Assembly (NCBI GenBank): GCA_948567375.1
Contig: OX419756.1
Location: 37,860,552 to 37,924,551 of the forward strand
Source: Lunularia cruciata
Lineage: Eukaryota; Streptophyta; Marchantiopsida; Lunulariales; Lunulariaceae
DNA: 64,000 nt
Direction of reading: 5' to 3'
Of the stretch, positions 33,153 to 42,579 are shown piece by piece; positions within the stretch are counted from its first letter, which is position 1, and every line of letters starts with the position of its first letter. The notes below the pieces were generated by a model that searched no databases, was not told the origin of the DNA, and saw only the letters and a program-made list of their open reading frames with translations. Both the position numbers and the translations under genes were made by a program.

Positions 33153-34777
33153 TTGCCATTAGATGCTTCTGATTTGATGCGCAGGACTAGAGAGGAACCG
33201 AGACTGAGGCAGGAAAAGGATATTGGACATTTGTTTACTAAAGAGAACTTGGATGAGCTTACGGTCGGAGGGGATGGATTGCTCACAGAAGTTGAGCGCC
33301 GTGCATTTAAGGAAATGATTGGGAAGTGCAGGAAGGCTTTTGCTTTCAAGATCAAGGAGATTGGGTGTGTGAACCTGCAAGAAATCACACCGATGATAGT
33401 TTTCCGCATGTACCGTGGGATCTGAGACCAATACCAGTGCCAAGGGCGCTTCTGCCCCAGCTGACAGAACTATTGAAGGAGAAAGTTCAGGCAAAGATTT
33501 TAGAACCATCAGAAGCGCCATACTCAAATCGCTGGTTCACTGTCCGGAAGAAGAATGGTAAGTTGCGGTTAATACAGGATATGCAACCGCCAAATAAGGT
33601 AACAATCCAGAATTCTGGTGTTGGACCGGCTGTAGATGAGTTTGTTGAGGAGTTTGCAGGGAGGGCAATCTATTCTATAGGAGATTTGTATTCAGGTTAT
33701 GATCAGTTTCAGCTTGCTGAAGGGAGCCGGGACATAACCACAATGCGAACACTGTTAGGGCTGATGCGTATGTGCACTCTCCCAATGGGCGCTACTAACT
33801 CTATGGCGCATATGCAAAGCGCTATGAATCAAATTCTGCAGTCTTTTATCCCTGAGAAGACCAGTCCATTCTTGGATGATATACCTGTCAAGGGCTGCAC
33901 AGAGAGCGAGAAAGATGAAACTTTGGTGGATGGAGGTATTAGGAAGTTTGTCATAGATCATATTCAAGATATGGAGGCGATACAAAGAAGGTTGATGGAA
34001 GCGGGGGTGACTCTCTCTGGAGAGAAGTCGGCATTTGGACTTGGAGAAATCCTTGTGGTGGGACACCTGTGTGGCTCGTATGGAAGGAAGCCCAATCCAG
34101 AAAAGGTGCACATAATAGGGAAGATCAAGGACTGTTCCTCAGTTTGGGAGGTAAGAAGGTTCTTAGGGGCATGCGTTTTCTACCGTTTATGGATTCCGCA
34201 CTTAGGTCATGTTGCAGAGCCGCTCTACCAGCTTTTGAGGAAAAGGATCAGGTTTGTTTGGAGACCGGAGCATTTGGTTGCTATGGCAAAACTGAAGAAA
34301 GTGCTGCAGAACCTGCTTGTGCTCCACCCGCTTGACTACCGCTGTGGACGACCAATTATAGTTACGGTTGACTCAAGTCCCTATGCTGCTGGTTGGGCTG
34401 TGGGCCAAGATGACGAGAATGGCAGCAGATTTGCAGCAAGGTTTGGAGCAAGGATCATCACGGAACGGCAAAGGAGGTACTCTCAGATCAAACAAGAATT
34501 GTGGGGTGCCAAGATAGCGCTATGACAGGATAGAAACTGCTTAATAGAGGCCTATGTCATTCTAGAGACAGATTGCTTGCCGCTGCTTGGAATGGTTGCC
34601 AATTGTGACACTCCAGACATTGCCATGTTGCATTGGATAGCATTCATTTGGATGTTTAATCCAAAGCTAAGGTACATAGCTGGGAAGGACAATCCAGTGG
34701 CAGATATGTTGTCTAGAGCATGTTACAAAGGATCTGAAAATGACTATATGGTGGATGTGCATGAGCTGGACTTGAAC
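33153..34777 (+). pseudogene. pol: Element B reverse transcriptase and RNase H (fungal-type gypsy)
   Basis: A frameshift near 33330-33420 joins FTKENLDELTVGGDGLLTEV (33225 on) to the long frame 33326-34525. There, SFPHVPWDLRPIPVPRALLP, WFTVRKKNGKLRLIQDMQPP, YSIGDLYSGYDQFQLAEGS and TLPMGATNSMAHMQSAMNQI lead to the catalytic FLDDIPVKG. Next come a connection region (WEVRRFLGACVFYRLWI) and RNase H (IIVTVDSSPYAAGWAVGQ). A stop at 34523-34525 is followed in frame by ETDCLPLLGM and KDNPVADMLSRA. The motifs IQDMQPPN, D-YSGYDQ and FLDDIPVKG are characteristic of basidiomycete gypsy elements (family knowledge). A2 interrupts it at 34777. Confidence 0.8.
34774..34777. other. Target-site duplication of A2 (left copy)
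   Basis: GAAC at 34774-34777 equals GAAC at 42580-42583. The fifth bases differ (T before, T after, offset), so the duplication is 4 bp. Confidence 0.8.
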
Positions 34778-35456
34778 TGTAACACCCATTTGTGCATGTG
34801 TGTGGTATTGTGATATTTAGCTTGGTATTACAAGTACTTAAGAGATATTATTTATATAGAGATAAAGGATGGTTCTATATTAGTCATGGTTAGCTAAAGT
34901 TAGTCATAGCTAAGATAGATGGGACCTTACTTTAGAGGAAGTAGAAAAGATGAGCACCACTATTTTGGATTTTAGTGTGTTGACTTGGTATTATTCCTAG
35001 GTGTTTGGCTTTGGGGAAAGAGTTGAGAACTCTTGGGCCCGCAAGCCTTTTTGTTTTGGATTCTTCTTTAGTCCAAGGATAGCCCATGTGAAGGAATCCT
35101 TGCTTTAGTGGTTGGGTCAAGATAAGGGGAATATGCCCATGTGAATGGATATTCCTTTCTACTTTTTGACTTTACTTGACTTTTAGTCTAGTAACTTGAG
35201 TTACTACGGTAATTAGTAACTTTGGTACGTAACTATTTCACAAGTATATAAACAAGGAGTGAGGAGGTACTCATCATCCTTTCATTTGCAACTATCTCTC
35301 TCTCATTGAGTTCTCTAGTGAGCAATGTCTTGAGTCTTGGAGTGTTAGCCTTGGAGGAGTATGATGGAGTTGGGGTTCCTTGCCTTCTTAGTCCATGGTG
35401 CGCTACCATAATAGCCATCAGAGGTTCATCCTGAGTGAGAGACAGGCCGGCTCACA
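34778..35456 (+). repeat. 5' LTR of A2 (679 bp)
   Basis: It starts TGTAACACCC, ends GGCTCACA and matches the 3' LTR at 41901-42579 base for base by eye. It holds the promoter (TATA at 35245). Confidence 0.97.
35245..35252 (+). promoter_or_regulatory. TATA box in the A2 5' LTR
   Basis: TATATAAA lies 467 bp into the LTR and predicts an RNA start near 35275-35285. The same box lies at 32415 and 42368 in the other copies. Confidence 0.6.
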
Positions 35457-35460
35457 TTTT

Positions 35461-35478
35461 TGGTTCCGTTGCCGGGAC
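35461..35478 (+). other. Primer-binding site of A2, tRNA-Asp type
   Basis: TGGTTCCGTTGCCGGGAC lies 4 bp after the 5' LTR. It matches the plant tRNA-Asp complement TGGCGCCGTTGCCGGGGA except at three or four positions. Athila/Tat elements use this tRNA (family knowledge). Confidence 0.75.
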
Positions 35479-35497
35479 CTCTCTAGAAGGCAAGATA

Positions 35498-35668
35498 ATG
35501 TTCCGCGTCCAATTCTACATTAGGCAGAAGGAGGCTATGAGAGCTCACTTGGAGAGAACATTAGGAGAGGAGAGGGCTGAACTTATGTTAGAGAACCAAG
35601 ATCCATTTGTATACCCTGTAGTTCATTATGATGTCTTTGAGGTGATTTTGTACATCTTGTACACATGA
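35498..35668 (+). CDS. Accessory ORF a of A2 (56 aa)
   Basis: ATG 35498 to TGA 35668, the first ORF after the primer site. It contains AMRAHLERTLGEERAEL, ENQDPFVYPVVHYDVF and ends LYILYT. It resembles ORF c of the same element (36814-36957). The matching part of A1 is missing. Between this ORF and ORF b (35669-36316) I see no further convincing coding sequence. Function is unknown. Confidence 0.4.
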   Translation: MFRVQFYIRQKEAMRAHLERTLGEERAELMLENQDPFVYPVVHYDVFEVILYILYT

Positions 35669-36316
35669 GAGGAATTGGAGAGATTGTGTGAGGTGGATTG
35701 CAGATTTTGGGGATTAAGGTGATTTTGGGCAAAATCTCAAGTTTGAGATCTGGACTTGAGATTTCTACACATGATAGCTTGGGTTATCTTTCAGTTAGCA
35801 CACTTGAAATTATTGAGAGAGCTTCTATGCGCACTGGGCTAGAATTTTTGAAAGTTGATAGGGTAAAGTGCTCCCGCAACTGCATGCTCTCTGGAAAATT
35901 GTACAGAGTCTGCCATTTCTTTAATGTTTAGTGAATTGTCTTGAAAATTTCCAAGAAAATTCAGTGCATTGTATCCTACCTGGTGCCACAAAAATTAGAG
36001 AGAGATCATTTTTGCGCAGTGCGTTATGAGTTTTTGAAGTGAGGGGGGTGGTTTTCAGACCAAATCTGAAATATGGGTGCTGAATAGAAAGGTGTCTAGG
36101 CCAAATGGCTCGATGAAAAGATCTAAAATTTTGCAGGGAGAGATGCCCTGGAGTTGTGATCAAGTGTGCAAAATTTCAGAGGACTGTGACATATTCGTTG
36201 GGAGATTTGAGTGACATTGTGAGGAAGGGTCAATTCTGCAGAGTGGAGATCTCATGCATGAGAAGTTTGAGATCAACAAAAAGCATGTTTGAGTGTTTAG
36301 ATTCATCTTTGGGAAC

Positions 36317-36790
36317 ATGGAGGGTCATCAAGAGTGGAAATTGAGATTATGCAAGGTTCCCCAAGGGTTTGAGGTGATTGTAGGGGTGGATTTGAGGAAA
36401 AGAGAGTTTACAATAGAATTTGAAGAGAGTGTTGAGAGGATCCAAAAACCTACACCACTTGGAGGAAAGAGTGAGTCTAAGTGCTTTCTATGTGGAGAGA
36501 AGGGACATAAGGCAAGTTCATGTCCATTAACCTTTGAGAGCAAGAGATTGAGAGAAAGGAGAGGCTTACTTGACTTGGGTTTGCATGTTGGACCTTCTTC
36601 ACCAAGATTGGGAGGGAGAAGATCTAAGACCAAGGAGTTGTGTGAGGTTTGTGGAGTTGAAGGACTTCCAAAAGGACATGAGTGTAGTGGAGTAAAAGCA
36701 CTTTTGGAAACTTTGGTGAAGGATCTTGGAGAGAGTCTTAGTACAGCTACAGAAATACTACCACCTTCATCAGCTAGTTCTCAAGATTAG
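36317..36790 (+). CDS. Accessory ORF b of A2: small protein with two zinc-binding motifs
   Basis: Same 157-codon ORF as A1 26359-26832, from ATG 36317. CFLCGEKGHKASSC is at residues 56-69 and CEVCGVEGLPKGHEC at 109-123. It is intact in both elements, but they are so similar that this alone does not show selection. It is separated from gag-pol by 235 bp holding ORF c. It may bind RNA or DNA; no enzyme motif is present. Confidence 0.55.
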   Translation: MEGHQEWKLRLCKVPQGFEVIVGVDLRKREFTIEFEESVERIQKPTPLGGKSESKCFLCGEKGHKASSCPLTFESKRLRERRGLLDLGLHVGPSSPRLGGRRSKTKELCEVCGVEGLPKGHECSGVKALLETLVKDLGESLSTATEILPPSSASSQD

Positions 36791-36813
36791 TGATGGAGAT
36801 AATCTTTCAACTT

Positions 36814-36957
36814 ATGGATAAACTATCCATGAGAGTTAGATTAATATGCACTCTAGGATTTGATGTTGCTATAGAAATCTTGGAGCAACCTGAACCTTTT
36901 GTGTTCCCTAGAGTGGATTATTCTCAGATGGTGTTAGTCATGTATATACTCTATTAG
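36814..36957 (+). CDS. Accessory ORF c of A2 (47 aa)
   Basis: Counterpart of A1 26856-26999 with the same length and the PFVFPRVDY and MYILY features. It is followed by an A-rich stretch (36966-37015) before the gag-pol ATG, a little shorter than in A1. Confidence 0.35.
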   Translation: MDKLSMRVRLICTLGFDVAIEILEQPEPFVFPRVDYSQMVLVMYILY

Positions 36958-37025
36958 TAATAGAGTAAGAGAAAAGAAAAGAGAAAAAAAAAATTAAGAG
37001 AAAAGAAAGATAGTGAGGGGTTAAG

Positions 37026-40000
37026 ATGGGGAAACTTCCGGTTTTCTTTGGCAAGGATGGAGAAGATGTGGAGGCCTTTGTGAGAGACTTCAAGAGAGCT
37101 TGCATAGGAAACAATGAGAGGAGGAAGAATGAGTGGGCCTCATTATTACCAGATTTCTTTGAGGATGCAGCACTTACATGGTATGAGTCAGAATACCAAA
37201 AGAGAGAGAGGAGAGAGGGGGAAGAGGAGTCTTGGGAGACTTTGACTTCAGCACTCATTGAGAACTTTCTTCCTGATGAGAGTTATGAGAGATTGATGAG
37301 TGAGGTTACATTTCTCAAGCAAGGAGATGGAGAGAAAGTGAGGGTCTATGTGGAAAGAGTGGAAAAGTTGGAGTCCAGATTTCGCATAGTGTTGAGGAAG
37401 GGTGGGGATGATGTGGAGACTACAATGATTGGCATAGGGGCCATGCTCACCAAGAATTTTGTGGGAGGATTGAGACCACAAATTAGAAGCAAGGTGAGAT
37501 ATGAGAAACCTTCTTCCAAGGTTGAAGCTATCAAGATCGCAATTCGTATGGAGGAGAGTTTGGAAGGGGATGAAAGTGATTTGGTGGTGAAGGAGGTTGT
37601 GCATCCTCCTCAAGGCTACAAGTATGGTGGAACTTCTGATACTTTGGTGACAAGGGTTGCACCACAAGTAGTAGTTGCTCCAGTTCTTGCACCTCCACCA
37701 AAAGATCCACTCCAAACCATCACAGAACAACTTGCGGATCTCAAGATCAATGTGGTGCAATTATGGGAGAAGAGAGAGGTGGATCAGAATGTAGGGAGAG
37801 GGCCTAGGAGTTATGGAAACCATCCATATAGAGGAGGCCAACCAGCCAACAATTTCAATGATAGAAATTGTTTTGGTTGTGGGGGAAGAGGCCATATCCA
37901 AAGGAATTGCCCAAATTCCACTTACCATGGAGGAAGGGGTTATGAGGGAGCCAATAGAGGGAAAGAGGGAGGTAGTGAAACCCAAGTGGCTCCTAATCCC
38001 AACAAAGGTAAGGGGATAGCATCCATAGATGTGGTTGAGAGCAAGTATGAGAAGGGAGAGTGCTCAAACTCCAAGGGTCTTAATTTGGAGCTTTTGGCAC
38101 AAGAGAAGAAGAGAGCTCGTTTTGCAGAGGATGTTCACTCTTCTCAAGGATTTACTTCAAGCAAGGATACTCCTATGTCTACTAGGAGCACTCGCACCTC
38201 AACACCATCAACAACAAAGACTCCAAGGAAGAAGTTGGGGATGGAGGACTTCTTGATCTCAAAGCAACAATGGAACTACAATGTGTTGGAGGATGTTGGT
38301 AGTCACAAGGCTAACATCACAGTGGGCCAATTAATTGCTTTGAACCCTACCTTGAGAAAGGAGCTTAGAGGTGGTTTGAGTTCTACAAGGAGCAAAAAGA
38401 AGAAGAAAGCAAAAGTTCCAGTATCAATGGGGGTGGTGGATGCCAAGCCAGCACCATGGGAGGCTTGTGAATATGCCTCCAAGATTGATGTGAGAGTGAA
38501 TGGTCACAACATCAAGGATGCATTGGTTGATGGAGGATCAGCAGTGAATGCCATGTCAGAAAGGTTGATGAAGAAGTTGGGTATGATACCCTCAAGACCT
38601 TCAACATTTGTGGTGAGCATGGCAAACAAGCAACAAGTTCGACCAGTAGGGGTGATGGATAAGGTGGTAGTTTCAGTTATGGGAGTTCAAAATCTCATGA
38701 CTTTCCAAGTCTTGAAGGATTCAAGCTATGACTTACTTCTTGGGAGGCCATGGTTGAGAGCAGCACGCACAACTGATCGATGGCACAAAGGGTACTTGAG
38801 GATTGGGCCATCAAACCATAGAGTCACTGTTCCTGTGACTAACACCACCAACACTTCACATTCAGATACCCCATCTTCTGATTATTGGGAATCTGATTCT
38901 GAAGGAGGAGCTTCAGGTGTGGACACAAGCATGGAAGAGGAGACTTCCACGGAGGAAGATGAATCTGAATCTGATTCAGATGTGTATCCTTTGTGTGCTA
39001 TGGATTTTGCACCTAAGCCAGAGGTTTTGAAGGACCCAGATAAATCACCATTGACACTTGAGGAGGTAGAGAGAAGGTTATCTACCCTCAAGTATGGCCC
39101 AAATGTTACCAAGGAGGAGAAGGTGAGATTTGAGGAGATTTTCCGCAAGTTCATCCATGTGTTTGCTTTTAGTTACAAGGATTTGAAGGAAGTCACCTTG
39201 GAGGAGCACAAGATAGAGGTGGAGTCACATGCAAGACCAATCCGCCAAAAGCAACGTCGCATTAGCCCACCAATATCTTTGGTTGTGAAGGAGGAGATTG
39301 ATAAGCTCAAGGAGGCTGGATTTATCTTTGAGGTGGAGAATTCAGAATGGGTGTCTCCAATTGTCATTGTGAAGAAAAAGAATGGCAAGCTTCGGGTATG
39401 TGTGGATTACAAGAAGCTCAATGCTGTTACCAAGAAGGACTACTACCCATTGCCATTCATTGATGAGATCTTGGAGGAGGTTGCAGGTCATGAGAGGTAC
39501 AGTTTTGGAGATGGTTATAGTGGATATAACCAAATCAAGATTGCACCAGAGCATCAACAACTCACCACATTCACCACACCTTGGGGAACTTACGCTTTCA
39601 AGGTCATGCCTTTTGGGCTTTGCAATGCTCCAGCCACATTCCAACGGTTCATGAACAAGGTATTTGAACCTTTCATTGGGAAATTTGTGAGAGATTTCAT
39701 TGATGACTTTTGTGTCTATGGGAGCAAGGAGGAGCACTTTGAGCACCTAATCAAAGTCTTGCAACGCTTGGATGAGGCAAATGCATCACTCAACCCAGAG
39801 AAGTGCATTTTTGGATGTGAAGAAGGTCTACTTTTGGGGCACATCATCTCCAAGGATGGAATAGCAGTTGATCCTGAGAAGGTGAGGAAAATCTCAGACC
39901 TTCCATTCCCTTCAAGCTTGACAAAGTTACGCCAATTCTTGGGAATGGTTGGGTACTATAGGAGGTTCATCTTCTCATTTTCCAACAAGGCTTATGCATT

Positions 40001-41852
40001 GACCATCTACATGAAGAAGGGTGTAGATTACATGGTGATTTTGGAAGACAAGGAGGCTCTCAAAGCTTTTGAGGAGCTCAAGCAATCCCTTGTTGTAGCT
40101 CCAATTCTTGCTAAACCTGATTGGAGTAAGCCTTTCATCCTCTACACTGATGCTTCTAATGTAGCTATAGGATGCACTCTTAGTCAATTAGACCAAGATG
40201 GGCATGATCATCCAATAGCTTATGCTAGTAGGCAGATGGTTTCAGCAGAGAAGAACTACTCTGTCACAGAGAGAGAAGGGTTGGCAGTGATCTTTGGTCT
40301 CAAGAAGTTTAGACACTACTTGATTGGAGGGAAAGCCACAATTGTCACGGATCACAAGGCTTTGAAGTACATCTTCAACAAGCCTAATGTTGAAGGGAGA
40401 CTAGCAAGGTGGATGATTCTCTTGTCTGAGTATGACTACACAATTGAGGATAGGCCAGGAAAGAAACATGCAAATGCTGATTTGTTATCTAGAGCCTATG
40501 ATCATGATGGAGATGAGCCAGTAGATGATTCCTTCCCGGATGAGGAGCTCATGACAATCTCAGTCACTCAAGAGGTTCCAATGGAGTACAAGGAGATTGT
40601 GGATTTTGTGACAAGAGGTAACTATCCAGAAGGGATGCATGCTAGGGAGAGGAAGGCCCTTGCAGCAAGATCTAGACCTTACACAATGGTGGATGATATT
40701 CTTTTTCACCAAGGAGCAGATGGTCTACTTCGAAGAGCAGTGGGTAAGGAAGAGTCTATCCTACTCATAAAGGAGTTTCATGAAGGTTTAGTATGTGGAG
40801 GACACTTTGCAGGAAAGGTGACTGCTTTCAAGATTCTAGATGCAGGTTACCATTGGAGAGGGATTTTCAAGGATTGTCTTGATTATTGCAAAACTTGTCA
40901 TGTTTGTCAAGCTTTTGCTAGAAAGTCTACATCCACTCCACCACTTAGATCAATTCCATTGCTAGGACCCTTTGAGAAGTGGGGAATTGATTTTGTAGGA
41001 CCTCTCAATAGAACCCCAAGGAACAATCGGTACATTGTGGTAGTTACTGATTACCTTACCAAGTGGGTTGAGGCTAGACCATTGAGGGACAAGAATGAAG
41101 ATGAAGTGGGTAGATTTCTTTATGAACGCATTATCACTAGGTTTGGATGCCCTTTGGAGTTGGTTTCTGATAGAGGAGGAGAGTTTACAAGAAGCATTAC
41201 TACAGCCATGCTACGACATTTCTCTATCACACATCGAGTAACTACATCCTATAAGCCAAATTCCAATGGCTTGGCAGAGAGAACCAATCAGACCTTGTGC
41301 ATGATGTTGGCCAAAGATGCAGAAATGGAGGGGGCTAAACATCATTGGGACAAGAGGATTCATGCAGTTTTGTGGGAGTATAGGACAACCATGAAGACTT
41401 CCACTGGATATTCTCCATTCCAATTGGTGTATGGTATTGAGTCTACCTTACCTATTCACTTTGATCTTCCTACCTTCCAAAGCATTCATAGGAGATTGAA
41501 GAAAGCACAAGGAAGTGATGCAGAGAAGTCAAGGAAGGATCAACTCATGGAGTTGGAAGAGGCAAGAGCAGTTGCTATGGTTCGAGTGGAGCAAGCCCAA
41601 AGGAAACAAAAGGAGAGCTATGACAAGAGGCAAGGCAAGAAGAAGGTGGAGCCTTTCAAAGAAGGTGATTGGGTAATGTTGTTTGATTCCATTCGATTCA
41701 AGAGAGTACAAAAGAAGTTTTTGCCTAAGTACTTTGGACCTTTCATAGTAGAGAAGGTGTGGGGAAATTACACTTATGATCTCAAGGAGTTGGGAGGAAG
41801 ACACTTTGATAGGATTAACCATGATAAGTTGAAGATGTACCATAGAAGGTAG
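37026..41852 (+). CDS. gag-pol: Gag-Pol polyprotein of Ty3/gypsy element A2 (1608 aa, intact)
   Basis: Same architecture as the A1 protein: Gag with one CCHC knuckle, DGGS protease, RT with FIDDFCVYG, RNase H, and HHCC plus D-D-35-E integrase. All catalytic residues are present. Differences from A1 are scattered single residues: AP for AL, NHPYRG for NNPYRG, SERL for SKRL, KKKNGK for KKQNGK, VDDIL for VEDIL, FTRS for FTGS after the second catalytic Asp, and EKVW for ETVW. Gag and Pol share one frame without a stop, so the Gag:Pol ratio must be set otherwise. It acts in cytoplasmic virus-like particles and nuclear integration (family knowledge). Likely functional. Confidence 0.96.
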   Translation: MGKLPVFFGKDGEDVEAFVRDFKRACIGNNERRKNEWASLLPDFFEDAALTWYESEYQKRERREGEEESWETLTSALIENFLPDESYERLMSEVTFLKQGDGEKVRVYVERVEKLESRFRIVLRKGGDDVETTMIGIGAMLTKNFVGGLRPQIRSKVRYEKPSSKVEAIKIAIRMEESLEGDESDLVVKEVVHPPQGYKYGGTSDTLVTRVAPQVVVAPVLAPPPKDPLQTITEQLADLKINVVQLWEKREVDQNVGRGPRSYGNHPYRGGQPANNFNDRNCFGCGGRGHIQRNCPNSTYHGGRGYEGANRGKEGGSETQVAPNPNKGKGIASIDVVESKYEKGECSNSKGLNLELLAQEKKRARFAEDVHSSQGFTSSKDTPMSTRSTRTSTPSTTKTPRKKLGMEDFLISKQQWNYNVLEDVGSHKANITVGQLIALNPTLRKELRGGLSSTRSKKKKKAKVPVSMGVVDAKPAPWEACEYASKIDVRVNGHNIKDALVDGGSAVNAMSERLMKKLGMIPSRPSTFVVSMANKQQVRPVGVMDKVVVSVMGVQNLMTFQVLKDSSYDLLLGRPWLRAARTTDRWHKGYLRIGPSNHRVTVPVTNTTNTSHSDTPSSDYWESDSEGGASGVDTSMEEETSTEEDESESDSDVYPLCAMDFAPKPEVLKDPDKSPLTLEEVERRLSTLKYGPNVTKEEKVRFEEIFRKFIHVFAFSYKDLKEVTLEEHKIEVESHARPIRQKQRRISPPISLVVKEEIDKLKEAGFIFEVENSEWVSPIVIVKKKNGKLRVCVDYKKLNAVTKKDYYPLPFIDEILEEVAGHERYSFGDGYSGYNQIKIAPEHQQLTTFTTPWGTYAFKVMPFGLCNAPATFQRFMNKVFEPFIGKFVRDFIDDFCVYGSKEEHFEHLIKVLQRLDEANASLNPEKCIFGCEEGLLLGHIISKDGIAVDPEKVRKISDLPFPSSLTKLRQFLGMVGYYRRFIFSFSNKAYALTIYMKKGVDYMVILEDKEALKAFEELKQSLVVAPILAKPDWSKPFILYTDASNVAIGCTLSQLDQDGHDHPIAYASRQMVSAEKNYSVTEREGLAVIFGLKKFRHYLIGGKATIVTDHKALKYIFNKPNVEGRLARWMILLSEYDYTIEDRPGKKHANADLLSRAYDHDGDEPVDDSFPDEELMTISVTQEVPMEYKEIVDFVTRGNYPEGMHARERKALAARSRPYTMVDDILFHQGADGLLRRAVGKEESILLIKEFHEGLVCGGHFAGKVTAFKILDAGYHWRGIFKDCLDYCKTCHVCQAFARKSTSTPPLRSIPLLGPFEKWGIDFVGPLNRTPRNNRYIVVVTDYLTKWVEARPLRDKNEDEVGRFLYERIITRFGCPLELVSDRGGEFTRSITTAMLRHFSITHRVTTSYKPNSNGLAERTNQTLCMMLAKDAEMEGAKHHWDKRIHAVLWEYRTTMKTSTGYSPFQLVYGIESTLPIHFDLPTFQSIHRRLKKAQGSDAEKSRKDQLMELEEARAVAMVRVEQAQRKQKESYDKRQGKKKVEPFKEGDWVMLFDSIRFKRVQKKFLPKYFGPFIVEKVWGNYTYDLKELGGRHFDRINHDKLKMYHRR

Positions 41853-41891
41853 AGAGACGTTCACTTTGAGGACAAAGTGAAAACTTAGTCC

Positions 41892-41900
41892 GGGGGTAAA
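41892..41900 (+). other. Polypurine tract of A2
   Basis: GGGGGTAAA directly precedes the 3' LTR. Confidence 0.7.
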
Positions 41901-42579
41901 TGTAACACCCATTTGTGCATGTGTGTGGTATTGTGATATTTAGCTTGGTATTACAAGTACTTAAGAGATATTATTTATATAGAGATAAAGGATGGTTCTA
42001 TATTAGTCATGGTTAGCTAAAGTTAGTCATAGCTAAGATAGATGGGACCTTACTTTAGAGGAAGTAGAAAAGATGAGCACCACTATTTTGGATTTTAGTG
42101 TGTTGACTTGGTATTATTCCTAGGTGTTTGGCTTTGGGGAAAGAGTTGAGAACTCTTGGGCCCGCAAGCCTTTTTGTTTTGGATTCTTCTTTAGTCCAAG
42201 GATAGCCCATGTGAAGGAATCCTTGCTTTAGTGGTTGGGTCAAGATAAGGGGAATATGCCCATGTGAATGGATATTCCTTTCTACTTTTTGACTTTACTT
42301 GACTTTTAGTCTAGTAACTTGAGTTACTACGGTAATTAGTAACTTTGGTACGTAACTATTTCACAAGTATATAAACAAGGAGTGAGGAGGTACTCATCAT
42401 CCTTTCATTTGCAACTATCTCTCTCTCATTGAGTTCTCTAGTGAGCAATGTCTTGAGTCTTGGAGTGTTAGCCTTGGAGGAGTATGATGGAGTTGGGGTT
42501 CCTTGCCTTCTTAGTCCATGGTGCGCTACCATAATAGCCATCAGAGGTTCATCCTGAGTGAGAGACAGGCCGGCTCACA
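41901..42579 (+). repeat. 3' LTR of A2 (679 bp)
   Basis: TGTAACACCC to GGCTCACA, looking identical to the 5' LTR. Right flank GAAC (42580-42583) is the second copy of the target duplication. Confidence 0.97.

Larger units (their letters stand above)
34778..42579 (+). mobile_element. Complete young Ty3/gypsy element A2 (7802 bp)
   Basis: LTRs at 34778-35456 and 41901-42579 are both 679 bp and look identical, so insertion is very recent. It has a primer site, three small leader ORFs, an intact 1608-codon Gag-Pol, a polypurine tract and a 4-bp target duplication GAAC. It is inserted in the pol gene of element B. All cis and trans parts expected of an autonomous element are visible. Confidence 0.97.
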
